Counted from the first letter of the stretch, positions 28,923 to 38,394 are shown. The stretch: 64,000 bases of DNA from Brasilonema sp. UFV-L1 (GCF_012912105.1 NZ_QMEA01000009.1:32370-96369), one strand, 5' to 3'. Notes: a model not told the origin generated them from the sequence alone. Made by a program: numbers and translations.

Positions 28923-29136
28923 AAGCAGAGTCTCTGAATTGTTTAGACATAGTTTTGTCAAATTAACAGTTATCATATAACATTTCAGCCCAGTTTTTAT
29001 AAAGCAAGTCAAAAGTCAACAGTCAAAAGAAATAAATTTTTCTTTTGCCTTGTTCAGTCAAGAAAAGGGGTGTGGGGGTATAAGGGGAAAGAGCTAAAAA
29101 CTTTGCTAAACTTACTTGTACTGATTTAGTTGGATG

Positions 29137-30852
29137 TCAAAACAAAAAGTATCTTTGCGCCATCGGTAAAACCGTCGCAGGTTCACAAATCAGTAACTCT
29201 CCATCAGCCCTGACTTCATATGTTTCGGGATCTACTTCAATATGAGGTAATGTATCGTTGAGCTTCATATCTTGCTTACTCAACTGACGTGTTCCGGAAA
29301 CAGGGACAGCTTGCTTGTGCAAACCCAACTGACTAGGAATCTCCCTTTCCATAGCTGCTTGCGAGACAAAAGTTAACGATGTAGAGTGACGCGCACCTGC
29401 GAAACTACCAAACATCGGTCGCATATGTACTGGTTGCGGTGTGGGAATACTTGCATTTGCATCGCCCATTTGTGACCATGCAATCATTCCTCCTTTTAGA
29501 ACTAGTTCTGGTTTCACACCAAAAAACGCTGGACGCCACAAACACAAATCTGCTAATTTACCTTCTTCCACTGAACCCACATACTGAGCAATACCATGAG
29601 TTATTGCTGGATTTATAGTATACTTAGCAACATATCTTTTGGCACGGATATTATCATTAACCGTTACATCTGTTCCTAATCCTTTGTTACCGCGTTGCAC
29701 TTTCATTTTATGTGCGGTTTGCCAAGTACGAATTATTACCTCACCAACTCGTCCCATTGCTTGCGAGTCGGAAGAAATCATACTGAATGCACCTAAATCA
29801 TGTAAAATATCTTCAGCAGCAATCGTTTCTCGTCGAATGCGCGACTCTGCAAACGCCACGTCCTCAGCGATCGCTGGGTCGAGGTGATGACACACCATTA
29901 ACATATCTAGGTGTTCATCTAAGGTATTGACGGTGTAAGGACGTGTAGGGTTAGTTGAAGAAGGTAGAACGTTTGCTTGACCACAAACTTTGATAATATC
30001 TGGTGCGTGACCGCCGCCTGCGCCTTCTGTATGGTAAGTATGAATCACACGATTCTTAAAAGCGGCGATGGTATCTTCCACAAACCCCGCTTCATTCAAA
30101 GTATCTGTGTGGATTGCGACTTGTACATCGTAGTCATCAGCAACGCTAAGACAGGTATCAATTGTTGCGGGTGTAGTTCCCCAGTCTTCGTGCAGCTTTA
30201 ACCCGATGGCACCAGCTTCTACTTGTTCCACGAGTCCTTGGGGTTGACTAGTATTACCTTTGCCTAAAAATCCTAAGTTCATAGGGAAGGCGTCGGCGGC
30301 TTGTAGCATTCGGTAAATATTCCAAGGTCCAGGAGTGCAGGTAGTCGCATTTGTACCTGTAGCAGGACCAGTACCACCGCCAATCATGGTGGTGATTCCG
30401 GAGGCGATCGCCACTTCAATTTGTTGAGGACATATAAAATGAATGTGGGTGTCGATACCGCCAGCAGTAAGAATCATTCCTTCTCCAGCGAGTGCTTCAG
30501 TACCAGGACCAATAATAATATCTACATTGTCTTGAATATAAGGATTTCCAGCTTTACCAATTTTGAATATTTTACCGTCTTTAATGCCAATATCTGCTTT
30601 GACAACACCCCACCAATCAACAATCAAAGCATTCGTAATCACTAAATCAACTGCACCATCAGCGTTGGAAATAGGAGACTGTCCCATTCCATCACGAATA
30701 ACTTTACCGCCACCGAATTTTACCTCATCGCCGTAGGTGGTGAAATCTTGTTCAACTTCGATAAATAATTCTGTGTCGGCTAGTCGGATGCGATCGCCTA
30801 CTGTTGGACCAAAAGTTTCCGCATAAGCGCGGCGATCCATTCTATAACTCAT
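29137..30852 (-). CDS. ureC: urease alpha subunit
   Basis: 571-residue catalytic subunit of nickel urease, which hydrolyses urea to ammonia and carbamate. The nickel-bridging carbamylated lysine lies in GLKLHEDWG. The His ligands lie in [20 protein letters not shown] and [15 protein letters not shown]; the latter is followed by the flap region MVCHHLDP. The ATG at 30852 is preferred over a GTG one codon upstream; GAGG precedes it. It is now separated from the rest of the operon by 1.1 kb, and a 60-bp copy of its own start lies at 31967-32026. ureE, ureF and ureG are not in the window. Confidence 0.98.
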   Translation of the reverse strand: MSYRMDRRAYAETFGPTVGDRIRLADTELFIEVEQDFTTYGDEVKFGGGKVIRDGMGQSPISNADGAVDLVITNALIVDWWGVVKADIGIKDGKIFKIGKAGNPYIQDNVDIIIGPGTEALAGEGMILTAGGIDTHIHFICPQQIEVAIASGITTMIGGGTGPATGTNATTCTPGPWNIYRMLQAADAFPMNLGFLGKGNTSQPQGLVEQVEAGAIGLKLHEDWGTTPATIDTCLSVADDYDVQVAIHTDTLNEAGFVEDTIAAFKNRVIHTYHTEGAGGGHAPDIIKVCGQANVLPSSTNPTRPYTVNTLDEHLDMLMVCHHLDPAIAEDVAFAESRIRRETIAAEDILHDLGAFSMISSDSQAMGRVGEVIIRTWQTAHKMKVQRGNKGLGTDVTVNDNIRAKRYVAKYTINPAITHGIAQYVGSVEEGKLADLCLWRPAFFGVKPELVLKGGMIAWSQMGDANASIPTPQPVHMRPMFGSFAGARHSTSLTFVSQAAMEREIPSQLGLHKQAVPVSGTRQLSKQDMKLNDTLPHIEVDPETYEVRADGELLICEPATVLPMAQRYFLF

Positions 30853-31428
30853 CACCTAGTTCCTCTTATCTAAAATTCACTTATGAATGTAAACTGACGT
30901 TGGTTCAATTCTTAATTCAGTTCTCCATTTTGATAAAGATTTATCCCATTGTTCTTCCCACTTTTGCGCCAAGCGCGGGTTTTGCTTTTCACCTTATTTT
31001 ATATCCCATGGTTATGTGCTCTAACAAAGCACCAATGCTTTCTGGTGATTTTATGAGTGTAATTAATAACCCTCCTCCCTATCGGTTTTTTTTAGGATAG
31101 TGTCTCTTTTGTCAATAAGTCAATATACTTAAATTTGTTAAAACTTGCTATTTCCCGCTTATTGATAATGAAGCGGAATCAGTATGAGTTCAATTTTTTA
31201 GCGGGTTTCTAGCCCAAATGGGGAAGCTGTGAACATTCAAACCCAGGATTTAATCTTCTAACACTTGATTTTCTACATCGTACTGCTTGTTTCTCCCCTA
31301 CTTGGTGAACACCGATGAGATTTTTTCTATGTAAGTTATGACTGCACTAATGGTATGAAATATTTAGAATGCATTTGTGGACTTCAAAGGTTTTATCGTT
31401 GGTAGCACTCTTTCATAGCTAAAAAGAA
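30853..31428. other. non-coding part of the 1.1-kb segment inserted before ureC
   Basis: No supported gene. This is the left part of the segment flanked by the 60-bp ureC direct repeats. It is AT-rich and has no terminal inverted repeats that I can see. It now carries the ureC leader. Confidence 0.5.
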
Positions 31429-31941
31429 ATGTCAACACGAGAACTGAACGAATTATTACTAAAAAACCCTGTCTTAATTGGTATTTTTACTGGTACAATT
31501 GGTGCTTTTATTGGAGCAGTGATTACTATACTTAACACATTGTTATCTAATGTATTCCAAGAACGTAGAGAAAAACAACAAACTTTTAGAGAAAATTTGC
31601 AACAACTATATAGAGATTCTCTTTCTGTGCTAGCTTGGTTTAGTCAATTAGGAAAGTGCCAGAGTCTTGTGGTGAGTGAACTGAGAGAAAAGATAGAGGT
31701 ATTAATCATCAATTTTGACTTTTTGTCTATCTATTATTTAACTGATACTCGTTTTCCGAATTTGATTTCTCTCAAAGAATCTTTGGTAGATTTAGTAGAA
31801 AACTTATGTTGTTCTACTGCGCAAACCGAAGAATTAGGTATCACTCTGAGTAAAGCAGATGTGAAAGAGGTACGAGAAATGTCCAGACAATTAACAAATC
31901 AACTCATCAAATTAGCATCTGAGGATTCAAGATTCAGTTGA
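31429..31941 (+). CDS. hypothetical protein with N-terminal membrane segment
   Basis: 170 residues. A hydrophobic glycine-rich segment (LIGIFTGTIGAFIGAVITIL, residues 16-35) is followed by a long helical, charged cytosolic part. It runs opposite to the ure genes, inside the 1.1-kb segment bounded by the ureC direct repeats, so it is probably cargo of that insertion. I do not recognise the family. Confidence 0.6.
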   Translation: MSTRELNELLLKNPVLIGIFTGTIGAFIGAVITILNTLLSNVFQERREKQQTFRENLQQLYRDSLSVLAWFSQLGKCQSLVVSELREKIEVLIINFDFLSIYYLTDTRFPNLISLKESLVDLVENLCCSTAQTEELGITLSKADVKEVREMSRQLTNQLIKLASEDSRFS

Positions 31942-31966
31942 TAATTTGACAGCCATCTACTGTTAT

Positions 31967-32026
31967 ATCGCCTACTGTTGGACCAAAAGTTTCCGCATAA
32001 GCGCGGCAATCTATTCTATAACTCAT
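31967..32026 (-). pseudogene. 60-bp duplicated 5' end of ureC
   Basis: 58 of 60 bases match the first 20 codons of ureC (30793-30852). The copy has its own good Shine-Dalgarno (GAGGAG) directly after the DUF1349 gene, then leaves the ureC frame and stops after 30 codons. This is probably the original ureC start position in the operon. Confidence 0.9.
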
Positions 32027-32035
32027 GTTAACTCC

Positions 32036-32578
32036 TCACAAATTACGAATTGTAAATTTTTCAAACTTTATCAGGAAGCCATTCCCTTCAGGAGAAGCAC
32101 ACATAACACCAACATTCACTGTTTCCACAGGAGTGAGATACGCCAACCTCAACATCGTGTAATCATCACCATCCAGAGAGTATTGAACTTCTACAGCACT
32201 ACTGCGTCGAATGACACGCACCCAAATTGCATGAGGGTTTTCTGGGATTGGTAGAATAGACCAATCCGAGTAGTCACGTGTGACTACGGCGCTGACTTGT
32301 TGAACACCATTAACAAATTCAATACCACATTTCAACCAAGTGGACTCATTTAAACGCACCATTAGTCCAGCTTGGTCATACAATTGTTGATACTCACCAG
32401 TGACTTTCACCTCAACAACAAAGTCACCTTGAATTTGTTCATAAAAAAAGTGACCATTATCTCTAATAAAGCCGTAGTGAGTTTCACGCCAAAAGTCCGT
32501 TTTCGATCCAGAAGTCATGTGAATCGTATCACTTTGAACATTCCAAACAGGCGGTTCATTGTACCATTCCATCGCCAT
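32036..32578 (-). CDS. DUF1349 family protein
   Basis: 180-residue DUF1349 protein with a concanavalin A-like beta-sandwich: MEWYNEPPVW, KTDFWRETHYGFIRDNGHFF, YDQAGLMVRL, STWLKCGIEFVNGVQQVSAV and GVMCASPEGNGF. The family is found in bacteria and fungi, and its biochemical role is unknown. The stop lies 9 bp before the relic ureC start, so the gene belonged to the urease operon. Confidence 0.9.
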   Translation of the reverse strand: MAMEWYNEPPVWNVQSDTIHMTSGSKTDFWRETHYGFIRDNGHFFYEQIQGDFVVEVKVTGEYQQLYDQAGLMVRLNESTWLKCGIEFVNGVQQVSAVVTRDYSDWSILPIPENPHAIWVRVIRRSSAVEVQYSLDGDDYTMLRLAYLTPVETVNVGVMCASPEGNGFLIKFEKFTIRNL

Positions 32579-32591
32579 TAAATCCTTTGAA

Positions 32592-32940
32592 TCAGTGAAC
32601 AGTGAACAGTGAACAGTGAACAGTGAACAGTGAAGGAGTCAGGAGTCAGGAGCGGAGCCACCAGCCCTTCGGGTATGACCTGAGCCCTTCGGGCACGGCT
32701 TGAGGCCGAACGGTCACGCTGCGCTAACACAGTCGCCTGTTGTCGGGAAACCCTACCAAGAGCGCTGCTTCACCGCAGAGCCTCCGGTCAGAATAAAAGA
32801 GTTAATTGATTCTTCTATTCTGAATTCTGGATTCAGCAATACTGAATACTTCTTCAAACTGATACTGCGCTTCCTTGGTAACTGATAACTGATAACTGGT
32901 AACTGATAACTGATAACTGGTAACTGATAACTGATAACAC
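32592..32940 (+). repeat. composite repeat A: heptamer arrays flanking a ~250-bp dispersed repeat
   Basis: Six gtgaaca heptamers (32592-32634), a unique-looking core (32631-32878) and about nine aactgat heptamers (32879-32938). The core is nearly identical, in inverted orientation, to 47066-47274, apart from about 50 extra bases near 32675-32728. No gene. It separates the cupin and DUF1349 genes of the urease operon. Confidence 0.85.
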
Positions 32941-32941
32941 T

Positions 32942-33436
32942 TCATCCTTTAAAAGGTTTGAGTTCATCCCAGTCAGCTATGTGTACTTCGTTGCGGTTGC
33001 GAAACATTCGCTTTTTCAGGTGGGGAAAGTCTGCGATTTCAAACTCATGGCGTTCGCCACCCATGATGTAAACTAAGTCTTCATGAAAGGGGTTGCGTAA
33101 ATGGTGGGCGACAGAGGGAGTGGGGAAACCCATAAAGTCACCTGCTTCCACTTCAAATTCTTCCTCATCAATCTCAGTAATACCACGACCAGAAAGAATA
33201 TAGATAAATTCCTCTTCAAATTCGTGAGAGTGATAGATGAAAGATTCTTTTCCTGGCGGTATGCGCACTAAATGAAATCCCAGCCTTTGCAAACCAACTT
33301 GTTCACCAAGAAATACTCCTCTAATCTCTGAGTTAGGATTCAAAGAATGAGAAAAAGTATGTTCCTGAAGTTTTTTGATCGCATCTGCTTTCAGCAGTGG
33401 CTTTGGCTTCTGATTTTTACTCATCATTAAAGTCAC
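32942..33436 (-). CDS. cupin domain protein
   Basis: 164 residues with a single Cupin_2 barrel. Motif 1 is YHSHEFEEEFIYILSGRG (metal ligands His, His, Glu), and motif 2 is around EAGDFMGFPTPSVAHHLRN. The C-terminal extension KRMFRNRNEVHIADWDEL resembles that of cupins annotated near sugar or carboxylate metabolism genes. Substrate unknown. Located inside the urease operon; ATG choice between two adjacent Met codons is uncertain. Confidence 0.88.
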   Translation of the reverse strand: MTLMMSKNQKPKPLLKADAIKKLQEHTFSHSLNPNSEIRGVFLGEQVGLQRLGFHLVRIPPGKESFIYHSHEFEEEFIYILSGRGITEIDEEEFEVEAGDFMGFPTPSVAHHLRNPFHEDLVYIMGGERHEFEIADFPHLKKRMFRNRNEVHIADWDELKPFKG

Positions 33437-33525
33437 CTTTTAAGTATTGAACTTTACTAGGAAGCGCAGAGGAGAGTTTTTTCGGTGTGTCGTTGGTTGA
33501 TTCTTCTTTTGTAATAAGATTTTGT

Positions 33526-34389
33526 TTATATAATCAATTTCCAAGGTTGTTGCCTCATCCCCAATTTCTCTTGTACTTTGGATGTATCTACCTGCGGCAT
33601 ATGTAAGTTTACTAATTCTAGAGTTTCACGGATAATATCTTCAAGTTGACGAATGGCAATTCGTCTTTCAGACTGAAACAGACTTTCCATCCGCATTGAT
33701 AAATTTTCAGGTACAATGTTCATCTTGTCGATAAACATACCCATACGCTTGAACTGAAAAGTTGAGTAATAAAGTTTATTGATTCCGGCTAAAATCGCAA
33801 GTATATTCTGTACAGACTCAACTAAGACTTGATGAAACCATACTGTCGTATCTCGTGTTAATAAACGTTCTTGCGATTTCCAAACCGGAAAAAACTGGAG
33901 ATGCGTTTCTACCATTGCTTGTGCGAGTGCGTCTGGATAATGAGCAATTTTGGCTTGCCATTGTTTAATTAATTCTTCATTATACAAAGGTATACAATTC
34001 AATACTCCAGACAACGCTTTTTGCATTGGGGAAGTCACATCTAGTTCTTGTAACACCTTTGCCATTTCTCGTTCCCAAGCAACAATGGTAATGTTACCTA
34101 TTTGGCATTCTACACCGTTAACATAGTATGCTTCTCCAACCTCTCCTTGAGTGCGTTCGCCAAGTACCCAAATGACTTCCGAACCTTGATTTTGCTGACG
34201 CGCGACTTGCAATTCTTCTGGCGACGGGAGTTCATCGTAGTAAATGATCATATCAAGATCAGAGTAGCAGTCAGCCAAACCTTCAGCCGCAGAACCAGTA
34301 ACCATTGCTGCTTGTGCTTTCGGGTTGCTGATGTAAGGTTCTACATTTCGTTTTGCTAATTTCAAAAGATATTGACTTGCTGCGTTCAT
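33526..34389 (-). CDS. nucleotidyltransferase domain protein
   Basis: 287 residues with an N-terminal minimal nucleotidyltransferase fold: [20 protein letters not shown] carries the GS...DxD metal-binding motif. The helical C-terminal part ([36 protein letters not shown]) resembles aminoglycoside-nucleotidyltransferase/DUF4037-type proteins. Substrate unknown. The start overlaps the ureB stop by 4 bp (ATGA), so it is translationally coupled to a urease subunit. Confidence 0.8.
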   Translation of the reverse strand: MNAASQYLLKLAKRNVEPYISNPKAQAAMVTGSAAEGLADCYSDLDMIIYYDELPSPEELQVARQQNQGSEVIWVLGERTQGEVGEAYYVNGVECQIGNITIVAWEREMAKVLQELDVTSPMQKALSGVLNCIPLYNEELIKQWQAKIAHYPDALAQAMVETHLQFFPVWKSQERLLTRDTTVWFHQVLVESVQNILAILAGINKLYYSTFQFKRMGMFIDKMNIVPENLSMRMESLFQSERRIAIRQLEDIIRETLELVNLHMPQVDTSKVQEKLGMRQQPWKLII

Positions 34390-34697
34390 AGTTGTCCGTT
34401 AACTTTGGCGTTAAAACCATAAACTTGGCGACTTCCAACCAAAGGAACTAATGTGACTTCTTTTTCATCACCTGGTTCAAAACGGACTGCAGTTCCAGCG
34501 GGAATATCAAGACGCATTCCTCGTGCCTGTTCTCTGTCAAAATTTAAAGCGACATTGACTTCAAAAAAATGAAAGTGTGAACCAACTTGTATCGGTCTAT
34601 CTCCTGTATTAGACACTTGCAATTTTACAGTAGAACGACCTGCATTAAGTTCAATGTCCCCTTCTGGCGTGAAAATTTCTCCTGGAACCATGTTCAC
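34386..34697 (-). CDS. ureB: urease beta subunit
   Basis: 103-residue UreB structural subunit: [31 protein letters not shown] and [19 protein letters not shown] are all diagnostic, and the length is normal. It is separated from ureA by a DJ-1-like gene and overlaps the next gene by 4 bp. Confidence 0.97.
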   Translation of the reverse strand: MNMVPGEIFTPEGDIELNAGRSTVKLQVSNTGDRPIQVGSHFHFFEVNVALNFDREQARGMRLDIPAGTAVRFEPGDEKEVTLVPLVGSRQVYGFNAKVNGQL

Positions 34698-34727
34698 TTC
34701 CTTTTCTTCTAGAATACAAATACAAAT

Positions 34728-35297
34728 TTAAATAATTGATTGATAGTCCATCCGCTGTCGAATTTTTTCTTTAACTTCATTACCCGCAAACTTTTCACAA
34801 AGATAAAGTCCTAAATCAATTGATGAAGTCACACCTCTTGCTGTGATCACATCTTTTTCATCAACAACTCTCTGGTTGACTACAGCATCACAATACTTTT
34901 CCAATTCCTGAAAATGATTAGGATGGGTTGTCGCCTTTTTACCCTTTAAAAATCCGGCTTCTCCTAAAAGCAGAGAACCCGTACACACAGAAACTTTGAG
35001 TTTGGAGGATTCCGAAGTTTTAAGCCATTGAATAAAGTCAGTCGTCTCAATTAAATTGTACACATTAGCAACGACTCCACCAGGCACTATTATTAAGTCA
35101 TATCCTGAGAGACATTCACTTACTTTTGTTGGTATGAAACCCAATCCTCTATCGTCGCTGACATGAGGAGTGAGTGAACAAATCTCCCATTCTAATTCTG
35201 GTAAAAACTGCATTGTCTTAAGTCTAGCTATTGGGTCATAAACACCAATAAAATCTAATGCAGTCATTCCCTCATAAATAATAAAAGCAACTTTCAT
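34728..35297 (-). CDS. DJ-1/PfpI family protein
   Basis: 189 residues with a class I glutamine amidotransferase-like fold. The nucleophile-elbow cysteine is Cys105 in VCTGSLLLGEAGFLKG. LIIVPGG, TTHPNHFQEL and ARGVTSSIDLGLYL place it near the isonitrile hydratase (InhA)-like and AraC-amidase-like DJ-1 branch. Activity is unknown. It starts 14 bp after the ureA stop and ends 30 bp before ureB, firmly within the urease operon. Confidence 0.88.
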   Translation of the reverse strand: MKVAFIIYEGMTALDFIGVYDPIARLKTMQFLPELEWEICSLTPHVSDDRGLGFIPTKVSECLSGYDLIIVPGGVVANVYNLIETTDFIQWLKTSESSKLKVSVCTGSLLLGEAGFLKGKKATTHPNHFQELEKYCDAVVNQRVVDEKDVITARGVTSSIDLGLYLCEKFAGNEVKEKIRQRMDYQSII

Positions 35298-35311
35298 AAT
35301 ATGTCTTCTAA

Positions 35312-35614
35312 CTAACGAATAGGATTATGCACCGTAACCAACTTCGTTCCATCAGGAAAAGTTGCTTCCACCTGCACCTCATGCACCATTTCTGATACAC
35401 CTTCCATGACATCATCCCGCCTTAACAGCGTAGTTCCATAACTCATCAATTCTCCTACCGTTTGCCCATCTCTCGCACCTTCCAAAATAGCAGCAGAAAT
35501 ATAAGCCACCGCCTCTGGATAATTCAACTTCAAACCTCTTTCCTTCCGTCTTTGGGCTAATAATGCAGCCGTAAAAATCAACAGCTTATCCTTCTCCTGC
35601 GGCGTAAGTTGCAT
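35312..35614 (-). CDS. ureA: urease gamma subunit
   Basis: 100-residue Ure[35 protein letters not shown] and [18 protein letters not shown] are diagnostic. It is complete. The first 80 bp exist in a second copy at 35667-35746 upstream. Confidence 0.97.
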   Translation of the reverse strand: MQLTPQEKDKLLIFTAALLAQRRKERGLKLNYPEAVAYISAAILEGARDGQTVGELMSYGTTLLRRDDVMEGVSEMVHEVQVEATFPDGTKLVTVHNPIR

Positions 35615-35666
35615 CTCCTACCTCTTTTCTCTCTTCTCTGTGTACTCTGCGCCTCTGCGGTTCATT

Positions 35667-35746
35667 CCTCTTTCCTTCCGCCTTTGGGCTAACAATGCAG
35701 CCGTAAAAATCAACAGCTTATCCTTCTCCTGCGGCGTCAGTTGCAT
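35667..35746 (-). pseudogene. 80-bp duplicated 5' end of ureA
   Basis: 77 of 80 bases match the first 27 codons of ureA (35535-35614). The copy runs into a 52-bp spacer made of the common ctctgcgcctctgcggtt repeat and stops just before the intact ureA start. It could still be translated into a peptide of about 42 residues. Confidence 0.9.
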
Positions 35747-35813
35747 CTTCCACCTCTTCCTTTGCGTCCTTCGCGCCTATGTCCTGCGGACACGCTCCGC
35801 TAACGTGGTTCGT

Positions 35814-36659
35814 TTAAATCTGCCAAACACGCGGTATACAACTAGAACGCGTCAAAAATGATTGACGTAATAGCTGCCAAACACCAATAAACCAGTATCT
35901 CACCTCAGACGTCGCACAACCACGATAGCGACACAATAATCCACATGAAAGACGAGTCACACCTGCTTCCCCTTCCCCACACCACAGAGAACGCGCCTTT
36001 TCTACCAACTCCGGTGAAACTTCTTGCCCAACATACACCAGACTACCAACCAAAGGCTGTCCTCCCAAACCGTGGGGACTGTGAAAAACCTCTTCACTAC
36101 CAGGTAACCATTGTCTATCAATCCACAAAGGAACTTTTTGCTGGCAAATTTCGGTGTGCGATCGCCATTCTCCCAAACAAAATTTTTCACCTCTAGCACT
36201 ACGTCCAAACCTAGTCATTTCCCAGCCAATCCAGCTAGCACCTGTCGCTAATTCTACCCTTAAGTCTTGCTGATAAATCGCACCATCAAAGACAATTGTT
36301 TCTTGAGGTAACCACTCCAAAGTTGCACCTGTATCAACTTGTATCTCAATGTTTTGTCTTGCTTTATTACCGTTACTGCGATATATCTTACTTGCGGCAG
36401 CTGTGGTGATCAGTGCTTGCGCATCGGGCTGGAGATGAAAATTGTAGATCAGGCGATCGCCTCCCACAACTCCCCCTGCTGTATGTAAAATGACGCTATG
36501 ACAAACTTTTCGTCCTTCTGGATAAAACGGGCGTTGCACTTTCAGTGGTGCTTGATTTTGGTTGTGAATGAGCGTTGTTGTATTTTGGCGATGAGCGTAA
36601 ACTAAGTTTAGTTTGCCATGCCAGCCAGCAGGACTTTCTATTTTAGAAAAGTAACTCAT
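35814..36659 (-). CDS. ureD: urease accessory protein UreD
   Basis: 281-residue UreD/UreH, the scaffold that docks UreF-UreG on the apo-urease for nickel delivery. Landmarks are HSVILHTAGGVVGGDRLIYN, LITTAAASKIYRS, EWLPQETIVFDGA and the C-terminal WQLLRQSFLTRSSCIPRVWQ. Its start overlaps the stop of the upstream methyltransferase gene by 4 bp. Confidence 0.95.
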   Translation of the reverse strand: MSYFSKIESPAGWHGKLNLVYAHRQNTTTLIHNQNQAPLKVQRPFYPEGRKVCHSVILHTAGGVVGGDRLIYNFHLQPDAQALITTAAASKIYRSNGNKARQNIEIQVDTGATLEWLPQETIVFDGAIYQQDLRVELATGASWIGWEMTRFGRSARGEKFCLGEWRSHTEICQQKVPLWIDRQWLPGSEEVFHSPHGLGGQPLVGSLVYVGQEVSPELVEKARSLWCGEGEAGVTRLSCGLLCRYRGCATSEVRYWFIGVWQLLRQSFLTRSSCIPRVWQI

Positions 36660-37441
36660 TCGTGTGACGGTTCAGCAAGGTATACGCTAGTACGATAAAC
36701 CATGTAGACAAAACCACGCTCATCAGACAAGCGCTGATACAATTGTTGCAAGTCGGATACCAGTTGCTGCTGTACCACTCCTTCACGCGGGACATAGGAA
36801 GCACTCATTGCACGACCAATAAGTCCAGTTAAATCTAACTCTTGCCTATAAACAAACGTATATTCGCAGAGGTTAACAAAATGTTGAGTTGTTAGAAGTG
36901 GTTCTACAGACTCCATACGCCCTTCAGCAGGGTGGTTACTGGATGCTGCACGTACTAAGCGGCTATATTCAACAGTTAACTCATCTTTTTCATCGCGGTT
37001 ATTCCACACTACCGCCAACCGTCCCGATGGTTTGAGAATGCGGCGGAACTCGGATAAGCTGGGTTCAGGATTGAACCAGTGGAAAGCTTGAAAACAAGTT
37101 ACTAAATCAACAGATGCATGATTTAATTTGGTAACTTCTGCAGTTCCATCACGAAATTCTACCAAAGGATGAGGTTCAGCAGCTTCTCTCATTGCTGCAT
37201 TTGGTTCAATCGCAATGACATTGACTAAGCGTTGTGCTAACAACCGTGAGGAAATTCCTGTACCCGCACCAATATCTGCTGCTACGAGTTCCAAAGGTGG
37301 CGCTAACCCTTGGAGAATAATATCAATTGCTGCTGTTGGGTAGCTTGGTCGGTACTTCACATAATCCCCGACTCTATCGGAAAATCGAGTTAGGGGGTTC
37401 ATTGTGTGCAGGTGTGTGGGTTCGGAGTTCGTTTCACTCAT
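36656..37441 (-). CDS. class I SAM-dependent methyltransferase
   Basis: 261-residue UbiE/Methyltransf_11-type enzyme. Motif I is VAADIGAGTGISSRLLA, the acidic end of strand beta-2 is VIAIEPNAAM, and motif VDLVTCFQAFHWFNPE follows. The substrate is unknown. It overlaps ureD by 4 bp (ATGA) and appears to head the urease operon in this genome. Confidence 0.9.
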   Translation of the reverse strand: MSETNSEPTHLHTMNPLTRFSDRVGDYVKYRPSYPTAAIDIILQGLAPPLELVAADIGAGTGISSRLLAQRLVNVIAIEPNAAMREAAEPHPLVEFRDGTAEVTKLNHASVDLVTCFQAFHWFNPEPSLSEFRRILKPSGRLAVVWNNRDEKDELTVEYSRLVRAASSNHPAEGRMESVEPLLTTQHFVNLCEYTFVYRQELDLTGLIGRAMSASYVPREGVVQQQLVSDLQQLYQRLSDERGFVYMVYRTSVYLAEPSHE

Positions 37442-37744
37442 GGGTGTGTTGCCCAGTCTACTTAATTCTTATGATATTTTTTTATCTATATCATATAGTT
37501 GTTTCATTCATTTTTCTGGGACAAATTTTGCGAACTCAGTCGCTACCCGCGTTAATTGCTTTTGGCATTTTGGCTAATTTTATGAAGGATCAAAGGATAG
37601 ATTAGGACTGTAAGCCGTCATGTACATCGTGGTTGAAACACCATCAACCCCAGGTTTCTCACCTGGGGCTTTATTTTGTTTGTGATTACCGAGTGAATTT
37701 GGCAATTTGGCAATAACTTAGATTGAAATGAGTCTATTTTATAA
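37442..37744. other. spacer with possible short plus-strand transcript
   Basis: A 45-codon ORF (37471-37608, hydrophobic N-terminus MIFFYLYHIVVSFIFLG) is possible but weak. It is followed by the hairpin at 37648-37668. No other gene was seen. Confidence 0.3.
37648..37680 (+). terminator. terminator-like hairpin
   Basis: An 8-bp GC-rich stem (ccccaggt with acctgggg, loop ttctc) followed by a T-rich tract at 37670-37680. A plausible Rho-independent terminator on the plus strand. Confidence 0.6.
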
Positions 37745-37954
37745 ATGAATGCGGTCTTGCACAAAAGACTCAAAGTACACGACAAAACCCCTTTTTCCCC
37801 GGTTAACTACCGGGGTTCCTTACAAATTGTGGTCAAGGTTAATGTTTTAGTCAGAGTCGATCCCACATTGGGATTAGTGGTGAGAGTCTACGTCAAAGTT
37901 AATGATGAGGTTCTTGTTAAGGTCAGAGTTTTGGTCAATGAAAGGTCAGATTGA
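37745..37954 (+). CDS. possible 69-residue valine-rich peptide
   Basis: The C-terminal 40 residues alternate Val with polar residues (VVRVYVKVNDEVLVKVRVLV), encoded by degenerate repeats of gtcaaggttaatg and gtcagagtt. The stop codon is one base before a strong intrinsic terminator, which favours a real transcript. The start ATG lacks a good ribosome-binding site. No family is recognised; it could equally be a non-coding repeat. Confidence 0.35.
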   Translation: MNAVLHKRLKVHDKTPFSPVNYRGSLQIVVKVNVLVRVDPTLGLVVRVYVKVNDEVLVKVRVLVNERSD

Positions 37955-37955
37955 A

Positions 37956-37987
37956 AATTCCACGCTTTCTAAGCGTGGAATTTTTTT
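37956..37987. terminator. strong bidirectional Rho-independent terminator
   Basis: A perfect 12-bp stem (37956-37967 and 37971-37982, loop tct) with a run of T on the plus strand and a shorter one on the minus strand. It lies between the valine-rich ORF and the convergent gene at 37999. Confidence 0.85.
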
Positions 37988-37998
37988 CATGGGTCAAG

Positions 37999-38394
37999 CT
38001 ATTTCTTAATTTTCTCTACCATTATTTTCTTAGCTGCTTCATAATCGTCATTGATTAAATAAGAAAAATGATAGTAACTGGCTAAATAAAAATTGCAGCC
38101 AAATTTTTGATAGCGATCTGCTATTGCTAAGAAACCATACCTGGCACCCCACTCATCTGTAAACCAATCTTTATAATAAGAATCATGAAGGAACAGGGTG
38201 AGTGTCTTTTCATCAGAACTTGGTATGATACGGATGAAGCTGATGTCTGGATGATGACTGCGGCTTACTGGTAATAGCACCTCAAAGCCATTAAAATTTA
38301 AAAACTCGGCTAAATCCTCTTCGGTTGCTTCATACAAGGAGTTAAGTCTGTTCTGGTAAAGCAAGAAAATGTCGCCAAGCCATCCAAAATTCAT
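37999..38394 (-). CDS. hypothetical protein
   Basis: 131 residues from ATG 38394 (MNFGWLGDIF); a TTG at 38418 would add eight. It is soluble and rich in aromatic residues, with a predicted alpha/beta pattern (SFIRIIPSSDEKTLTLFLHD, YYKDWFTDEWGARYGFLAIA). No family is recognised. Its 5' end overlaps a separate 48-codon ORF in another frame, which suggests translational coupling or a frameshifted longer gene. Confidence 0.6.
   Translation of the reverse strand: MNFGWLGDIFLLYQNRLNSLYEATEEDLAEFLNFNGFEVLLPVSRSHHPDISFIRIIPSSDEKTLTLFLHDSYYKDWFTDEWGARYGFLAIADRYQKFGCNFYLASYYHFSYLINDDYEAAKKIMVEKIKK

Noticed and set aside
32592..32938. A CRISPR array, suggested by dense short repeats
   Set aside because: The units are contiguous heptamers without spacers, and no cas gene is present.
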